NCBI GenBank assembly: GCA_913054525.1
Contig: CAJXHR010000005.1
Span: forward strand, 1-14,129
Direction: 5' to 3'
Origin: an uncultured bacterium
GTDB lineage: Bacteria; Patescibacteriota; Minisyncoccia; Spechtbacterales; HO2-43-30
DNA: 14,129 bases
Shown: piece by piece, positions 1 through 7,606 of the stretch
Position numbering within the stretch: the first letter of the stretch is position 1
Layout: the number at the start of each line of letters is the position of its first letter
Made by a program: the position numbers and the translations under genes
The notes under the pieces: generated by a model
What the model was told of the DNA's origin: nothing
What the model saw: the letters and a program-made list of their open reading frames with translations, nothing else
Database searches by the model: none

Positions 1-494
1 TCTTCAATGGTTATAATATGCTCGCTGCGCGTATGATTTATTTCGTCAACCAGGGCCGCAAGCGTCGTGGATTTCCCGTGCCCGGAAGGCCCTACGGAAA
101 GGAAAAATCCTTGCGAAGGAGCTGTGAACCTGTGAAGGACTTGGGGCATCTCCAGCTCTTCGATCGTGCGAATCTTATTTGGTATAAGCCTCAGAGCCGC
201 AGATGCATCGCCGGATTCAAAATATACATTAACTCTGAACCGGGCTTTATCACGATTCGCATAGGAAATATCCAGCTCCCTTTCTTCGATAAATCTTTCC
301 TTTTGCTCGGGGCTCAATAATGCAAACACAAGACCTTCCGTGTCTTGAGAGCTTAAAACACCTTCTTTTAGAAGCGGTACCAAGCGGCCGTCTATACGCA
401 GAGTCGGAGGCCTGCCGCTTGATATATGGAGATCCGAAGCGTTCTCCTGCTCTACCGTATCAAGAAGCTGTATGAGTTTTGGGGCGTAATCCAT
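1..494 (-). CDS. pilT: PilT-family twitching motility ATPase (N-terminal part; continues past left edge)
   Basis: Hexameric cytoplasmic ATPase expected to power pilus retraction by depolymerising pilin at the inner-membrane platform. Reading leftward from the ATG at 494 gives 164 residues with no stop before the window edge. The start MDYAPKLIQLLDTV, then ASDLHISSGRPPTLRIDG (about 19-36), is the typical PilT N-terminal domain. RARFRVN-like residues near 84-90 and a Walker A, GPSGHGKSTT, at 135-144 follow, then the start of the Asp box (ITIE) at the edge. The usual PilT P-loop is GPTGSGKST; the GHGKST form here still has the key Lys and Ser. The catalytic Glu, His box and C-terminal AIRNLIRE-type region lie outside the window. 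The start codon is one base after the response-regulator stop, so translation is probably coupled. It is the last visible gene of the pil operon; pilC would be expected beyond. Confidence 0.93.
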   Translation of the reverse strand, partial: MDYAPKLIQLLDTVEQENASDLHISSGRPPTLRIDGRLVPLLKEGVLSSQDTEGLVFALLSPEQKERFIEERELDISYANRDKARFRVNVYFESGDASAALRLIPNKIRTIEELEMPQVLHRFTAPSQGFFLSVGPSGHGKSTTLAALVDEINHTRSEHIITIE

Positions 495-495
495 A

Positions 496-867
496 TTATT
501 TATTTAAAATATTTTTCACTCTAGCCACAACCTCCGATGGAGTGTAGTGAGCTTTTATGATATACGCGCGAGCTCCAAGCTCAAATCCCCGTTCCACATC
601 CTCCTGCTCTCCGAGATTAGAAAGTATTATTACCGGAATATCTTTAGTTTCCTGCTCTGCTTTCATGAGACGCAAAACACCAAGACCATCTATATTGGGC
701 ATTACTATGTCCAATATCAAAACGTCGGGTTTTTCATCCTTAGCTTTTTGTAAACCGGCAAATCCATCCCCCGCTAAAAAAACTTCAAATCCCGACTCTT
801 CAAATTTTGTAACATAAATCTCAGAAAGAAATGGATCATCTTCAATTATTAAAACTTTTTTCGCCAT
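496..867 (-). CDS. Stand-alone response regulator (REC domain only)
   Basis: A 123-residue CheY-like receiver with no output domain. The phosphorylation site is complete: acidic pair D10-D11 (IIEDD), phosphoacceptor D53 (LILDIVMP), the switch Ser S83 (VIILSN) and conserved K105 (YIIKA). It sits in the T4P operon, 9 bases after pilB and 1 base before pilT, so it is made together with the extension and retraction motors. By analogy with PilG/PilH or other CheY-like T4P regulators it may tune motor activity or assembly by protein contact. That function is inferred, as no histidine kinase is visible here. The start ATG at 867 begins exactly at the domain (MAKKVLIIEDD); no Shine-Dalgarno precedes it, only an AT-rich run. 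Confidence 0.92.
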   Translation of the reverse strand: MAKKVLIIEDDPFLSEIYVTKFEESGFEVFLAGDGFAGLQKAKDEKPDVLILDIVMPNIDGLGVLRLMKAEQETKDIPVIILSNLGEQEDVERGFELGARAYIIKAHYTPSEVVARVKNILNK

Positions 868-876
868 ATATATATT

Positions 877-1908
877 TTAACTCTCTTCTGATGCCCGCAG
901 CACTTCGTCAATTGAAACTACTCCCTGCAATGCTTTTATTATACCATCCTGTCGCAAAGTAATCATACCCTGGCGTTTCGCTTCTTCCTGTATATTTATA
1001 TCATTGGGCTCCCCATAAACTATCTCCTTGAGCTGCTTCGTCATTAGAAGCACTTCGTAGATACCAATTCTGCCGATAGTTCCGCGCCTTGAACACTTGC
1101 CGCATCCTTCCGAGCGCCACAGCGTATAACCGCTCCTCGTATCAACATCTATCCGGGAGCGGGTTTCCTTGCCCATGCCCTCGATTTCTTTTTCTATAAA
1201 AGTGGCGATCTTGGGGGGAGCCGGTTCAGAAACCTTACAATGCGGACACAAGCGTCGCAGAAGTCGCTGGGCTACGGCTACTGAAAGGGAGCTTGGTATC
1301 AAAAACGCGGGAATCCCCATATCGATCAGCCGCGGTATTACCCCTATGGAATTGTTGGTGTGAATCGTGGAAAAGACCAAATGTCCGGTGAGCGCCGCGT
1401 GAATAGCCAACGTCGCTGTCTCGGAATCTCGTATTTCTCCCACCATTATAATATCCGGATCCTGCCTCAATACATGCCGAAGTCCCGTGGCAAAAGTGTA
1501 TCCTATTTCCGGGCGTACTTGCGACTGGCTCACTCCTTCCATATTGTACTCTATTGGATCTTCCAAGCTCACGACATTTAGCGACTCTTTGTCTATGGAA
1601 GATAACGACGCGTAAAGCGTGGTGGACTTTCCTGATCCGGTCGGCCCCGCTATTAAAATCATTCCGTATTGATTTTTTAGAGCATCGTTGACCACGTCAA
1701 GATTCCTGCCTATAAGCCCAAGATCCGGAAGTGTCCGTATGGAAATAGACGGATCAAGTACGCGCAGCACTGCCTTCTCTCCAATGCGCGTAGGGAAAGT
1801 AGAAACACGGAAATCTATCACTCGCCCGCTTACTTCCGTACTGAAACGTCCGTCTTGAGGAATGCGCATTTCGTCCAGCCGCAAATTTGAGAGTATAAAG
1901 CTTTCCAT
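877..1908 (-). CDS. pilB: PilB pilus-extension ATPase, C-terminal part (gene broken by a frameshift)
   Basis: Carries the end of the N2 domain and the whole ATPase core of a PilB/GspE-type motor: LSNLRLDEMRIPQDGRF (7-22), Walker A GPTGSGKSTT (88-97), Asp box LEDPIEY (115-121), Walker B DIIMVGEIRD (152-161), His box LTGHLVFSTIHTN (173-185), and a zinc-binding set C221, C224, C269, C272 (CPHC and CGKC). The ATG at 1908 is only the first Met after the frame change. It has no ribosome-binding site, begins in the middle of the N2 domain, and the ORF overlaps the upstream half in another frame. It is better read as the 3' portion of one damaged pilB gene than as an independent gene. All ATPase motifs are intact, so the lesion is recent, or is a sequence or assembly error. 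The stop at 877 precedes the response regulator by 9 bases. Confidence 0.9.
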   Translation of the reverse strand: MESFILSNLRLDEMRIPQDGRFSTEVSGRVIDFRVSTFPTRIGEKAVLRVLDPSISIRTLPDLGLIGRNLDVVNDALKNQYGMILIAGPTGSGKSTTLYASLSSIDKESLNVVSLEDPIEYNMEGVSQSQVRPEIGYTFATGLRHVLRQDPDIIMVGEIRDSETATLAIHAALTGHLVFSTIHTNNSIGVIPRLIDMGIPAFLIPSSLSVAVAQRLLRRLCPHCKVSEPAPPKIATFIEKEIEGMGKETRSRIDVDTRSGYTLWRSEGCGKCSRRGTIGRIGIYEVLLMTKQLKEIVYGEPNDINIQEEAKRQGMITLRQDGIIKALQGVVSIDEVLRASEES

Positions 1909-2572
1909 GCACGCGAAAGCGCACGCGCGTATTAGCCGATGTTGCCTCTATATGAATATCGGACGCTTTCCCCTCAACGGCGTGCTTTAATATTACGGCT
2001 ACAACTTTGGTTACCGGCGCTTCTTTCAGCAGCGCCTCGGAGACCCGGAGCTTGCTGGGTTTTGGCGCTTTTTTCTCTTCTTCACGCTCGCGATCAAGCT
2101 CTACAAGAGCTTCTTTTATTTGAGACCTGAAAGTACGATATTGTCCGAGGGCCTTTTTAAAAGTATCCTGTGTTATTACATAAAGCTCCGGAACGACATC
2201 AATCCCCATAGCGATAAACCGTATTGCGTCACGAACCTTATAATCATCGGGGTCCACTAGACCAACCTTAAGCGTATTTCCGCTCCTCCCGAGAGGTATG
2301 ATTTTGTACTGACGCGCCGCCTCCTCCGGAATCTGTTTCAGCAAATCTATTGAAATTTTATCAGTGTCCGCTATCGTGCCCCCGGGCAGTTTTGAAATTT
2401 CCGACTTTGCCGACAATACGTCCTGGGAGGATATATTTGGATCGTCAAGAAGCATCAGCTCCAGCGAGCCCTCTACGTCTTTCAGCTTACGCTGAAGCTC
2501 CTCTGCTTTTCCGGACGAGATCAGTTTCTTTGCCGAAAGCTTATCAATAATTTTCTGTTCGTAATTTGTCAT
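1754..2572 (-). CDS. pilB: PilB pilus-extension ATPase, N-terminal part (out of frame after about residue 223)
   Basis: First half of the broken pilB. From the ATG at 2572 (ATGA overlap with the preceding gene's stop) it shows an MshEN/GspE N-terminal domain, for example DKISIDLLKQIPEEAARQYK (71-90) and LKVGLVDPDD (101-110). A charged linker (REREEEKKAPKPSK, about 161-174) leads to the N2 signature GKASDIHIEA (201-210) and TRVRFRVHG (215-223). The remaining residues to 272 are basic and Ser/Arg-rich, unlike any PilB, because they are read out of frame across codons belonging to the C-terminal half. In intact PilB about 20 residues lie between the VRFRxDG and LSNLRxDE motifs; here the two motifs abut in different frames. 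True homology therefore ends near 1904. As drawn, this polypeptide would lack all ATPase motifs. Confidence 0.88.
   Translation of the reverse strand: MTNYEQKIIDKLSAKKLISSGKAEELQRKLKDVEGSLELMLLDDPNISSQDVLSAKSEISKLPGGTIADTDKISIDLLKQIPEEAARQYKIIPLGRSGNTLKVGLVDPDDYKVRDAIRFIAMGIDVVPELYVITQDTFKKALGQYRTFRSQIKEALVELDREREEEKKAPKPSKLRVSEALLKEAPVTKVVAVILKHAVEGKASDIHIEATSANTRVRFRVHGKLYTLKFAAGRNAHSSRRTFQYGSKRASDRFPCFYFPYAHWREGSAART
1895..1908 (-). other. Lesion point inside pilB: frame change with missing N2 segment
   Basis: On the minus strand the junction reads GGAAAGCTTTATAC. In the upstream frame it codes G-K-L-Y, a good match to the DGxL part of PilB; one base later it codes E-S-F-I-L, a good match to the SRIKIL part. 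In intact relatives these two segments are about 20 residues apart. The same bases serving for both is what a deletion between two short direct repeats (about GAAAGCTTTAT) would leave. The net length change is 2 modulo 3, so the frame is lost. The core AAAGCTTT is also palindromic. Deletion by slippage, or an assembly collapse, are the simplest explanations. Confidence 0.7.
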
Positions 2573-2865
2573 TCTGTTTTCGCGCCGTACGGCGCGAATG
2601 GATTGCTCCTGCCCGTCTCGATATCAGTCGGGAGCTTGCTATAGGGCACAAGACCCCTGAACCGCTCCTCTCCTAGAAGGCTCAGGTCGATCTTAATTTC
2701 TCTTATTTTTTTAAAAATATTAATTTCACTATCCACAACCACTTGCTCTTTCTTAGGCTGCTTAAAAGCGCCAAAGTACAAAACCCCAAGGGAAACTATG
2801 ACAACAACGCCCGTCAGGGCTATCAAATTTCTCTGTTTTTTCCGTTGTGCTGTTAATGTAGCCAT
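2569..2865 (-). CDS. Small single-pass T4P assembly protein, PilP-like
   Basis: A 98-residue protein: basic N-terminus (AQRKKQRN), one transmembrane helix at about 14-34 (LIALTGVVVIVSLGVLYFGAF), then a short extracytoplasmic part with charged residues, ending in GRSNPFAPYGAKTE. The GRxNPF motif near the C-terminus is common in small pilus-alignment proteins of this kind and resembles the proline-rich GRxNPF stretch of PilP. Its start overlaps the end of pilO by 13 bases and its TGA stop overlaps the pilB ATG (ATGA), so it is translated in series with the PilM-N-O complex. PilP function is inferred from position, topology and this motif. It has no lipobox, unlike proteobacterial PilP, which fits an organism lacking an outer-membrane secretin. 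Confidence 0.7.
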   Translation of the reverse strand: MATLTAQRKKQRNLIALTGVVVIVSLGVLYFGAFKQPKKEQVVVDSEINIFKKIREIKIDLSLLGEERFRGLVPYSKLPTDIETGRSNPFAPYGAKTE

Positions 2866-3365
2866 GTTTTCATACTCACTTTGAATGTTAGAATATCCGT
2901 CCCCGAACTTTTTGCCCCCACAGAAGAAAAAACAATACTCTCAACATCGAAAATTCTCAAACTTTTTTCGGCTTCCAGTAAAAATTGCTTAAATGATCCG
3001 TAGCTGCCGTGCAAAGCAACGCTTATGCCGAAGCCACCATCCTCTTCTTTTATTTCTATATCTTCGCCTATAAGGCCGGATGAGGAAATTAAATTATGCG
3101 TCAATATAAAAAGATTAGGCAAATCTGACTCATCGGGAAGAGCGGATTCCACCATACCTATATCGCTCCCAGATACGGAGTCAAATTGCGCAATCGCCTT
3201 CTTTGTCGTTTGAATCCTCTGCTCTATAATTTGCGCATCTGACTGCTTATTCTCAAACTCACCGCGCAATGCCTGAATTTCGCCGATCTTGGGCCGTACC
3301 AAAACAAATAAAACCGCTCCCGCAAGAGCAAGAACAGCAAATATTATTATCGTTTTAGGATTCAT
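2853..3365 (-). CDS. pilO: PilO-like T4P assembly platform protein
   Basis: A 170-residue bitopic membrane protein. A short cytoplasmic start (MNPKT) is followed by a transmembrane helix at about 5-24, then a probable coiled coil at about 28-62 (QALRGEFENKQSDAQIIEQR). A ferredoxin-like C-terminal domain follows, with the typical PilO features LPDESDLPNLFILTHNL (76-92), GISVALHGSYGSFKQFLLEAEKS and a final strand ILTFKVSMKTW. PilO forms heterodimers with PilN and links the cytoplasmic PilM ring to the pilus base. The ATG overlaps the pilN TGA in an ATGA arrangement, implying translational coupling and matched stoichiometry. Sequence similarity across PilO proteins is low, so the call rests on topology, the conserved segments and the M-N-O gene order. 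Confidence 0.85.
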   Translation of the reverse strand: MNPKTIIIFAVLALAGAVLFVLVRPKIGEIQALRGEFENKQSDAQIIEQRIQTTKKAIAQFDSVSGSDIGMVESALPDESDLPNLFILTHNLISSSGLIGEDIEIKEEDGGFGISVALHGSYGSFKQFLLEAEKSLRIFDVESIVFSSVGAKSSGTDILTFKVSMKTWLH

Positions 3366-3913
3366 AAGTTATATAGGGATTTATCCACTTCAAAGCTAAT
3401 CACAAACTCAACCTGCCCGGTCTTTTTTAATCTTACGTCCGATACCACAAGGTTGTTAATCGCGTCTTTTTGTTTCAGTGCCACCATCTGCTCTCCAAAT
3501 GTCTCGTAGCTTTCCGTAAGTCCAGTCAGCCTTACGCCTCCATCCCGAGCCGTAAAATTAAAATTGGTAAATTGCACTTTAGTGTGCGTAATGGTTTCTA
3601 GGTACCCGAAAAGGGCGGAAGAATAGATATGGTTGTCTAAAATTAATCCCAGCTTGTCCAGCTTCGCGTCAAATCGAATAACGGCATTTTCTTTGTCCTC
3701 GTCGCGGTCTTCATTAAGGACTTTTACACGGTTATCTATATCCGTGATATTTCCGTTTAAAATCCCCTCATAAAATAAGGTTGCGCCGTAAAGGACAAAT
3801 ACAAGAACCAAAATTAAAAAGGATAAAATGCCTTTTTTATTTTTCCCGGCTGCGGCAAAGTTAAAACCTGCCCTCCTCTGCCGTTTCTTTTTTGGAATAA
3901 GAGAAACTGCCAC
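3362..3913 (-). CDS. pilN: PilN-like T4P assembly platform protein
   Basis: A 183-residue bitopic protein starting at GTG (3913), 11 bases after the pilM stop. The cytoplasmic N-terminus contains SLIPKKKR (4-11), equivalent to the INLLP-type peptide that docks in PilM, followed by a basic stretch and a transmembrane helix at about 28-48. The outside part has a helical region (about 55-90, with NRVKVLNEDRDEDKENAV) and a C-terminal ferredoxin-like domain, including VQFTNFNFTARDGGVRLTGL and VEFVISFEVDKS. Its position between pilM and pilO supports the call. No Shine-Dalgarno is seen before the GTG. The next in-frame Met lies far downstream and would remove the transmembrane helix, so GTG is the sensible start. 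Confidence 0.86.
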   Translation of the reverse strand: MAVSLIPKKKRQRRAGFNFAAAGKNKKGILSFLILVLVFVLYGATLFYEGILNGNITDIDNRVKVLNEDRDEDKENAVIRFDAKLDKLGLILDNHIYSSALFGYLETITHTKVQFTNFNFTARDGGVRLTGLTESYETFGEQMVALKQKDAINNLVVSDVRLKKTGQVEFVISFEVDKSLYNL

Positions 3914-3924
3914 GATTTTAAATT

Positions 3925-5016
3925 TTATCTAAATTCTCTCAGCGCAAGGCCCGTCGCAATAGAAAACGACGGTCCGAGGTCATGGAGAGTTGAATCTAGT
4001 TCCTTTGGATATATTATACCACTAAACGGAAACCCGACCACAACTTCAAGGCCTATGGTTTTGGCGGCATGCTCCCGTATACCCGGCATGCGTGCCGTAC
4101 CTCCGACAAGTATCGCTTTTTTTATTTTAATATTCTTTTTCCTGGAATACTCATCAATTATACGGCGCCCTTCAAGAAATATTGAGTCCAGTAGCGGAAG
4201 GATTACATCGGCTCCGGCATCAATGCCCTTCTTCTTTTTTCGCTCTTCAGCCCGGGAAAAATCGATACCCAAAGAGCTTGCAAGGAGCTTCGTAAGTTCG
4301 TATCCGGAAACCTCTACTGTCCTTGAAAATACCGGCCAGTCGCCTTTCACAATGGAAAGGATTGTATTGCGGGAGCCAATGTCTATTATCAAATTACTGC
4401 CTTCATTGGCGGCAAAAGACCGGGCCAAACTAAACGTGTCAAGCTCGAGATGGGAAAGAGCAAGGCCGCTTAATTTCGCGATTTTTTGATATTTGCTTAT
4501 AAGCTCTTTTGTAACAGCAACAATAAGGATATCTCTCCTGTCGCTCTTGGCGGTAAAATCCTGAACTTTGCCTCGCGGCGCCGGAATGGGATCGGTTGCC
4601 ACCGAAGCATTTCCGCTGTTTTCCAGGCGCGTCCACTCAAATTGAACTTCGCTAAGCGGAAGGGGTATATATTTTTTTGCCTCGTATGATACAGCCCGAT
4701 CCAGCTCGGCATCGGACATATCGGGAAGAGAAATTACGGTAGAAAAACCTGAAAATACAGGTATAGACATCGTCGCATCTGTGCTTATAATATGCGCCTC
4801 CTGAATAATAGTTTTTATTATGCGAGCGGTATCATTTGGAGAAAGTTTTACTGAACTGGAATAAAGCGCGCGCTCTGCCTCCGAAACAAACTCTCCGTAG
4901 TTTGTAAGCTCCAGCTTGTCTCCTTTCCGGGAAAATTCCACAATCTTAACAGACGAGGTTCCAATGTCCACGCCCAAACTTTTCTCCTTTTTGTTCCCAA
5001 AGGGATTTCTTAGCAT
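3925..5016 (-). CDS. pilM: PilM, cytoplasmic actin-like T4P assembly protein
   Basis: A 363-residue member of the actin/FtsA-like ATPase fold that forms the cytoplasmic ring of the T4P alignment complex and binds the PilN N-terminus. Nucleotide-binding motifs are seen: phosphate-1 LGVDIGTSSVKIVEF (14-28), phosphate-2 LIIDIGSRNT (209-218), and the adenosine motif AILVGGTARMPGI (301-313). The block DAELDRAVSYEAKKYIPLPL (102-121), followed by a Glu/Trp-containing strand, is a PilM hallmark. A segment rich in Pro, Ser and Ala at about 132-160 looks like an extra flexible loop. It is the first gene of the operon; its ATG is only about 6 bases from a predicted transcription start. The length is normal for the family. 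Confidence 0.94.
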   Translation of the reverse strand: MLRNPFGNKKEKSLGVDIGTSSVKIVEFSRKGDKLELTNYGEFVSEAERALYSSSVKLSPNDTARIIKTIIQEAHIISTDATMSIPVFSGFSTVISLPDMSDAELDRAVSYEAKKYIPLPLSEVQFEWTRLENSGNASVATDPIPAPRGKVQDFTAKSDRRDILIVAVTKELISKYQKIAKLSGLALSHLELDTFSLARSFAANEGSNLIIDIGSRNTILSIVKGDWPVFSRTVEVSGYELTKLLASSLGIDFSRAEERKKKKGIDAGADVILPLLDSIFLEGRRIIDEYSRKKNIKIKKAILVGGTARMPGIREHAAKTIGLEVVVGFPFSGIIYPKELDSTLHDLGPSFSIATGLALREFR

Positions 5017-5040
5017 AACTATAATAACATTGTAACATCT
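5017..5040 (-). promoter_or_regulatory. Predicted promoter for the pil operon, near-leaderless
   Basis: On the minus strand an extended -10, TGTTACAAT (TACAAT at 5034-5029 preceded by TGT), lies 12 bases before the pilM ATG. The -35 seventeen bases further up is weak (TAGTTA), which an extended -10 can tolerate. An alternative TATTAT -10 lies still closer to the ATG. Either way the transcript would begin within a few bases of the start codon. The assignment is by eye. Confidence 0.4.
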
Positions 5041-5066
5041 CGGACAATTTATAACTATACGATTTA

Positions 5067-5095
5067 TTCACAGTTAGTAAAAAATGTGCTATTAT
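5067..5095 (+). promoter_or_regulatory. Predicted sigma70-type promoter for clpC-comF, leaderless
   Basis: The -35 TTCACA (5067-5072; 5 of 6 to consensus) and -10 TATTAT (5090-5095; 5 of 6) are separated by exactly 17 bases, with an extended TGC immediately before the -10. The predicted start of transcription, about 5102, is only about 4 bases from the ATG at 5106, leaving no room for a Shine-Dalgarno. Confidence 0.55.
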
Positions 5096-5105
5096 ATCTA
5101 TATAT

Positions 5106-7601
5106 ATGATACCTTTACCCAAGTACCTGGAGGATCGCTTCACTCAACGCGCGAAAAACACGCTTATTTCCGCGTGCAAAATAAAAAACGCTCAACCCAT
5201 ACATCTTTTGCACGCGCTTGCCTGCGAGCCGGGATCCCTTGCAAAAAATATACTTGAGACCCATAAAATAACGGGTCAATACATAGCCCGATACGACAAA
5301 GTTACCAAATCCCCGCCTCGCAATAGGGCTAAAAAAATAACTATAAGCAGGGAGTGCCGGGAAATAATAAAAAGATCCGCGCAAATTGCCTCAAATCAAA
5401 ATCAGCCGTATATAGGCACCGAGCATCTTTTATACGCTATAGTTACCGGCTCTAATCCCGTGCCCGACGTATCGCGCATACTCACGGACAAAAAAATCAC
5501 GCAGATTAAAAAGCATCTGGATACAATCTTTTCTCAAAATATTGATTTATCTTCCTTCCCTAGTATATTGAGGCACAAGGGCTATACCGGAGGCATAAAT
5601 CACATTAAGAATATGCACAAATCGGCAAAAGGAAATATAAAGATAAAAAAAGGCAAAAAGGAATCAAAATCGACCCCGGCTCAAACTCGTCGCGCCACGC
5701 AAACGCCGGCACTCGACGCTTTCTGTGAAAATCTGACCGCCCTTGCCCAAGCACAGGTACTCGATCCTGTTATTGGCCGCGAAAAAGAAGTATCGCGCAT
5801 CATAAATATTTTATTGCGCAGATCAAAAAACAATCCCCTCCTTATTGGAGAGCCCGGAGTCGGAAAAACCGCGATAGTGCAGGGCCTTGCCCAACGAATT
5901 CACAATGGCGAGGTGCCAAGCCAGCTCCTCCACAAAAATATAATATCCCTGAATCTAAACTCTCTGGTTGCCGGCACAATGTTCCGTGGGGATTTTGAAG
6001 CACGGATGCAGGATGTAATTGAAGAGGCATCCAATGATAACATTATACTTTTTATAGACGAAATACATACAGTAATAGGAACGGGATCCGCACAGGGCTC
6101 GCTCGATGTCGCGAATATCCTAAAACCCGCGCTGTCTCAGGGAACCATCCAGTGCATGGGCGCTACAACCTTGGATGAATACAGAAAATATATAGAAAAA
6201 GACAGAGCCCTTGAGAGGCGGCTTCAGGTACTGGTAATCGAGGAAGAAAGCGAACGAGAATCAATAGCAACTCTTTTGCAGCTCAAAAAACTCTACGAAA
6301 AGCATCATGGAATAAGCATAGATGATGAAGCGGCCGAATCCGCGGTCACTCTTTCTGCGCGGTACATACGAGACAGATTTCTGCCGGACAAAGCCCTTGA
6401 TGTACTTGATGAGGCGGCTGCGCGGCTAAAAAGCAAAGCCGCGATTACGAATCACACAAAAAAAATAAGAGACCTTGAAAAACAAAGGGACTCCCTGACA
6501 CGGAGCAAGGAGAAATCCATAAGGGAAGAAAACTACCAGGATGCCATAGTGCTAAAATATAAAGAAGGGCTTGCCGAAGAAGAACTAAAACAATTCAAGA
6601 AAAAATTTGCCCTCTCCAGAGACAAAATAATTCTTAAAAAATCAGACATTGAGCAGACCGTAGAAGAAATGACAGGCGTGCCTATACAAAACGACAGGAG
6701 CGTTCAAGAGCTTAAGAAATTAAGTACTGCGCTCGCCAAAGAAATAATAGGCCAAAAGCAGGCCATATCCGAGATTATTGAAACAATAAAACGAAACAAG
6801 GCGGGGATTAGGAAACCCTCAAGGCCTGTCGGGTCCTTTCTGTTTATCGGTCCTGTAGGCGTAGGCAAAACTGCTCTCGCAAAAGCCCTTGCCGAGCACA
6901 ACGCTCAAACACTCATTAAAATTGATATGTCCGAATACGCGGAGCCCCACACAATATCCCGCCTTATTGGCTCCCCTCCGGGATATGTAGGATATGGCGA
7001 ATCAGGAGAGCTTACGGAAAAAATTCGCCGCTACCCCTATGCCGTGGTTCTTTTTGATGAGGTTGAAAAAGCGCATCCTCAAGTGCACAATCTGCTTCTT
7101 TCAATTTTAGAAGACGGGATGCTCGAGGATTCCAGCGGAAGAAGCGCTTCGTTTAAAAACGCTATAATTGTAATGACATCCAATGCGGGCTCCGATGAGT
7201 CGGGACAAACTAGCCCCCTGGGATTTTCCAAGTCAAGCAAAGAAACAGAAACAAACAGCTCTTATATTAAGGAGATAAGAGATACGCTGCGCCCCGAAAT
7301 CATAAACCGCATTGATAGAATCGTGCCCTTCAAGCATCTTGGCAAAAAAGAGATTTTTGATATTACAAAATTATTTATAGAAAAATTGAGACTACAGTTG
7401 CCTCATTTGAATATAAGCATATCGGAAGAGGCCATAAAAAATACAGCACAGAAGGCCTACAAGCCCAAAGATGGCGCGCGGCATGTCCGCTCAACAATAG
7501 AACAACTCATTGAGGGACCCCTCGCGGAACACCTCATTCGTCACAATAAAGCAAAGAGTATAAAAATTGGCCTAAGAGGCGGGAAGATAGTGGTATCATA
7601 A
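5106..7601 (+). CDS. clpC: ClpC-type AAA+ protein unfoldase
   Basis: An 831-residue Clp/Hsp100 ATPase that unfolds substrates and feeds them to ClpP. Domains in order: Clp N-domain with two repeats (about 8-50 and 81-126, each with an HLL-A motif); a long basic linker (about 150-200, [13 protein letters not shown]); D1 with Walker [10 protein letters not shown] (248-256) and Walker B ILFIDEIH (314-321); a short M-domain with a UVR-like stretch ([20 protein letters not shown], 466-485) typical of ClpC rather than ClpB; D2 with Walker [10 protein letters not shown] (582-590), Walker [12 protein letters not shown] (647-657), sensor region TSNAG (691-695) and NRIDRIV (734-740). An LGF tripeptide at 705-707 fits the ClpP-docking loop. 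The start [12 protein letters not shown] is right for the family. comF follows after 5 bases. No ClpP or adaptor is in the window. Confidence 0.93.
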   Translation: MIPLPKYLEDRFTQRAKNTLISACKIKNAQPIHLLHALACEPGSLAKNILETHKITGQYIARYDKVTKSPPRNRAKKITISRECREIIKRSAQIASNQNQPYIGTEHLLYAIVTGSNPVPDVSRILTDKKITQIKKHLDTIFSQNIDLSSFPSILRHKGYTGGINHIKNMHKSAKGNIKIKKGKKESKSTPAQTRRATQTPALDAFCENLTALAQAQVLDPVIGREKEVSRIINILLRRSKNNPLLIGEPGVGKTAIVQGLAQRIHNGEVPSQLLHKNIISLNLNSLVAGTMFRGDFEARMQDVIEEASNDNIILFIDEIHTVIGTGSAQGSLDVANILKPALSQGTIQCMGATTLDEYRKYIEKDRALERRLQVLVIEEESERESIATLLQLKKLYEKHHGISIDDEAAESAVTLSARYIRDRFLPDKALDVLDEAAARLKSKAAITNHTKKIRDLEKQRDSLTRSKEKSIREENYQDAIVLKYKEGLAEEELKQFKKKFALSRDKIILKKSDIEQTVEEMTGVPIQNDRSVQELKKLSTALAKEIIGQKQAISEIIETIKRNKAGIRKPSRPVGSFLFIGPVGVGKTALAKALAEHNAQTLIKIDMSEYAEPHTISRLIGSPPGYVGYGESGELTEKIRRYPYAVVLFDEVEKAHPQVHNLLLSILEDGMLEDSSGRSASFKNAIIVMTSNAGSDESGQTSPLGFSKSSKETETNSSYIKEIRDTLRPEIINRIDRIVPFKHLGKKEIFDITKLFIEKLRLQLPHLNISISEEAIKNTAQKAYKPKDGARHVRSTIEQLIEGPLAEHLIRHNKAKSIKIGLRGGKIVVS

Positions 7602-7606
7602 ATACC

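Noticed and set aside
18..320. A 100-codon plus-strand reading frame at the left edge
   Set aside because: It is the complement of pilT, whose N-terminal domain and Walker A are clear on the minus strand.
877..1908. The pilB C-terminal frame as an independent ATPase gene starting at 1908
   Set aside because: The start is mid-domain with no ribosome-binding site, and the missing N-terminal domain lies directly upstream in another frame.
1895..1912. Programmed +1 frameshifting to make full-length PilB
   Set aside because: No recognisable slip site or stimulator was seen, and a shifted product would still lack about 20 conserved residues of the N2 domain.
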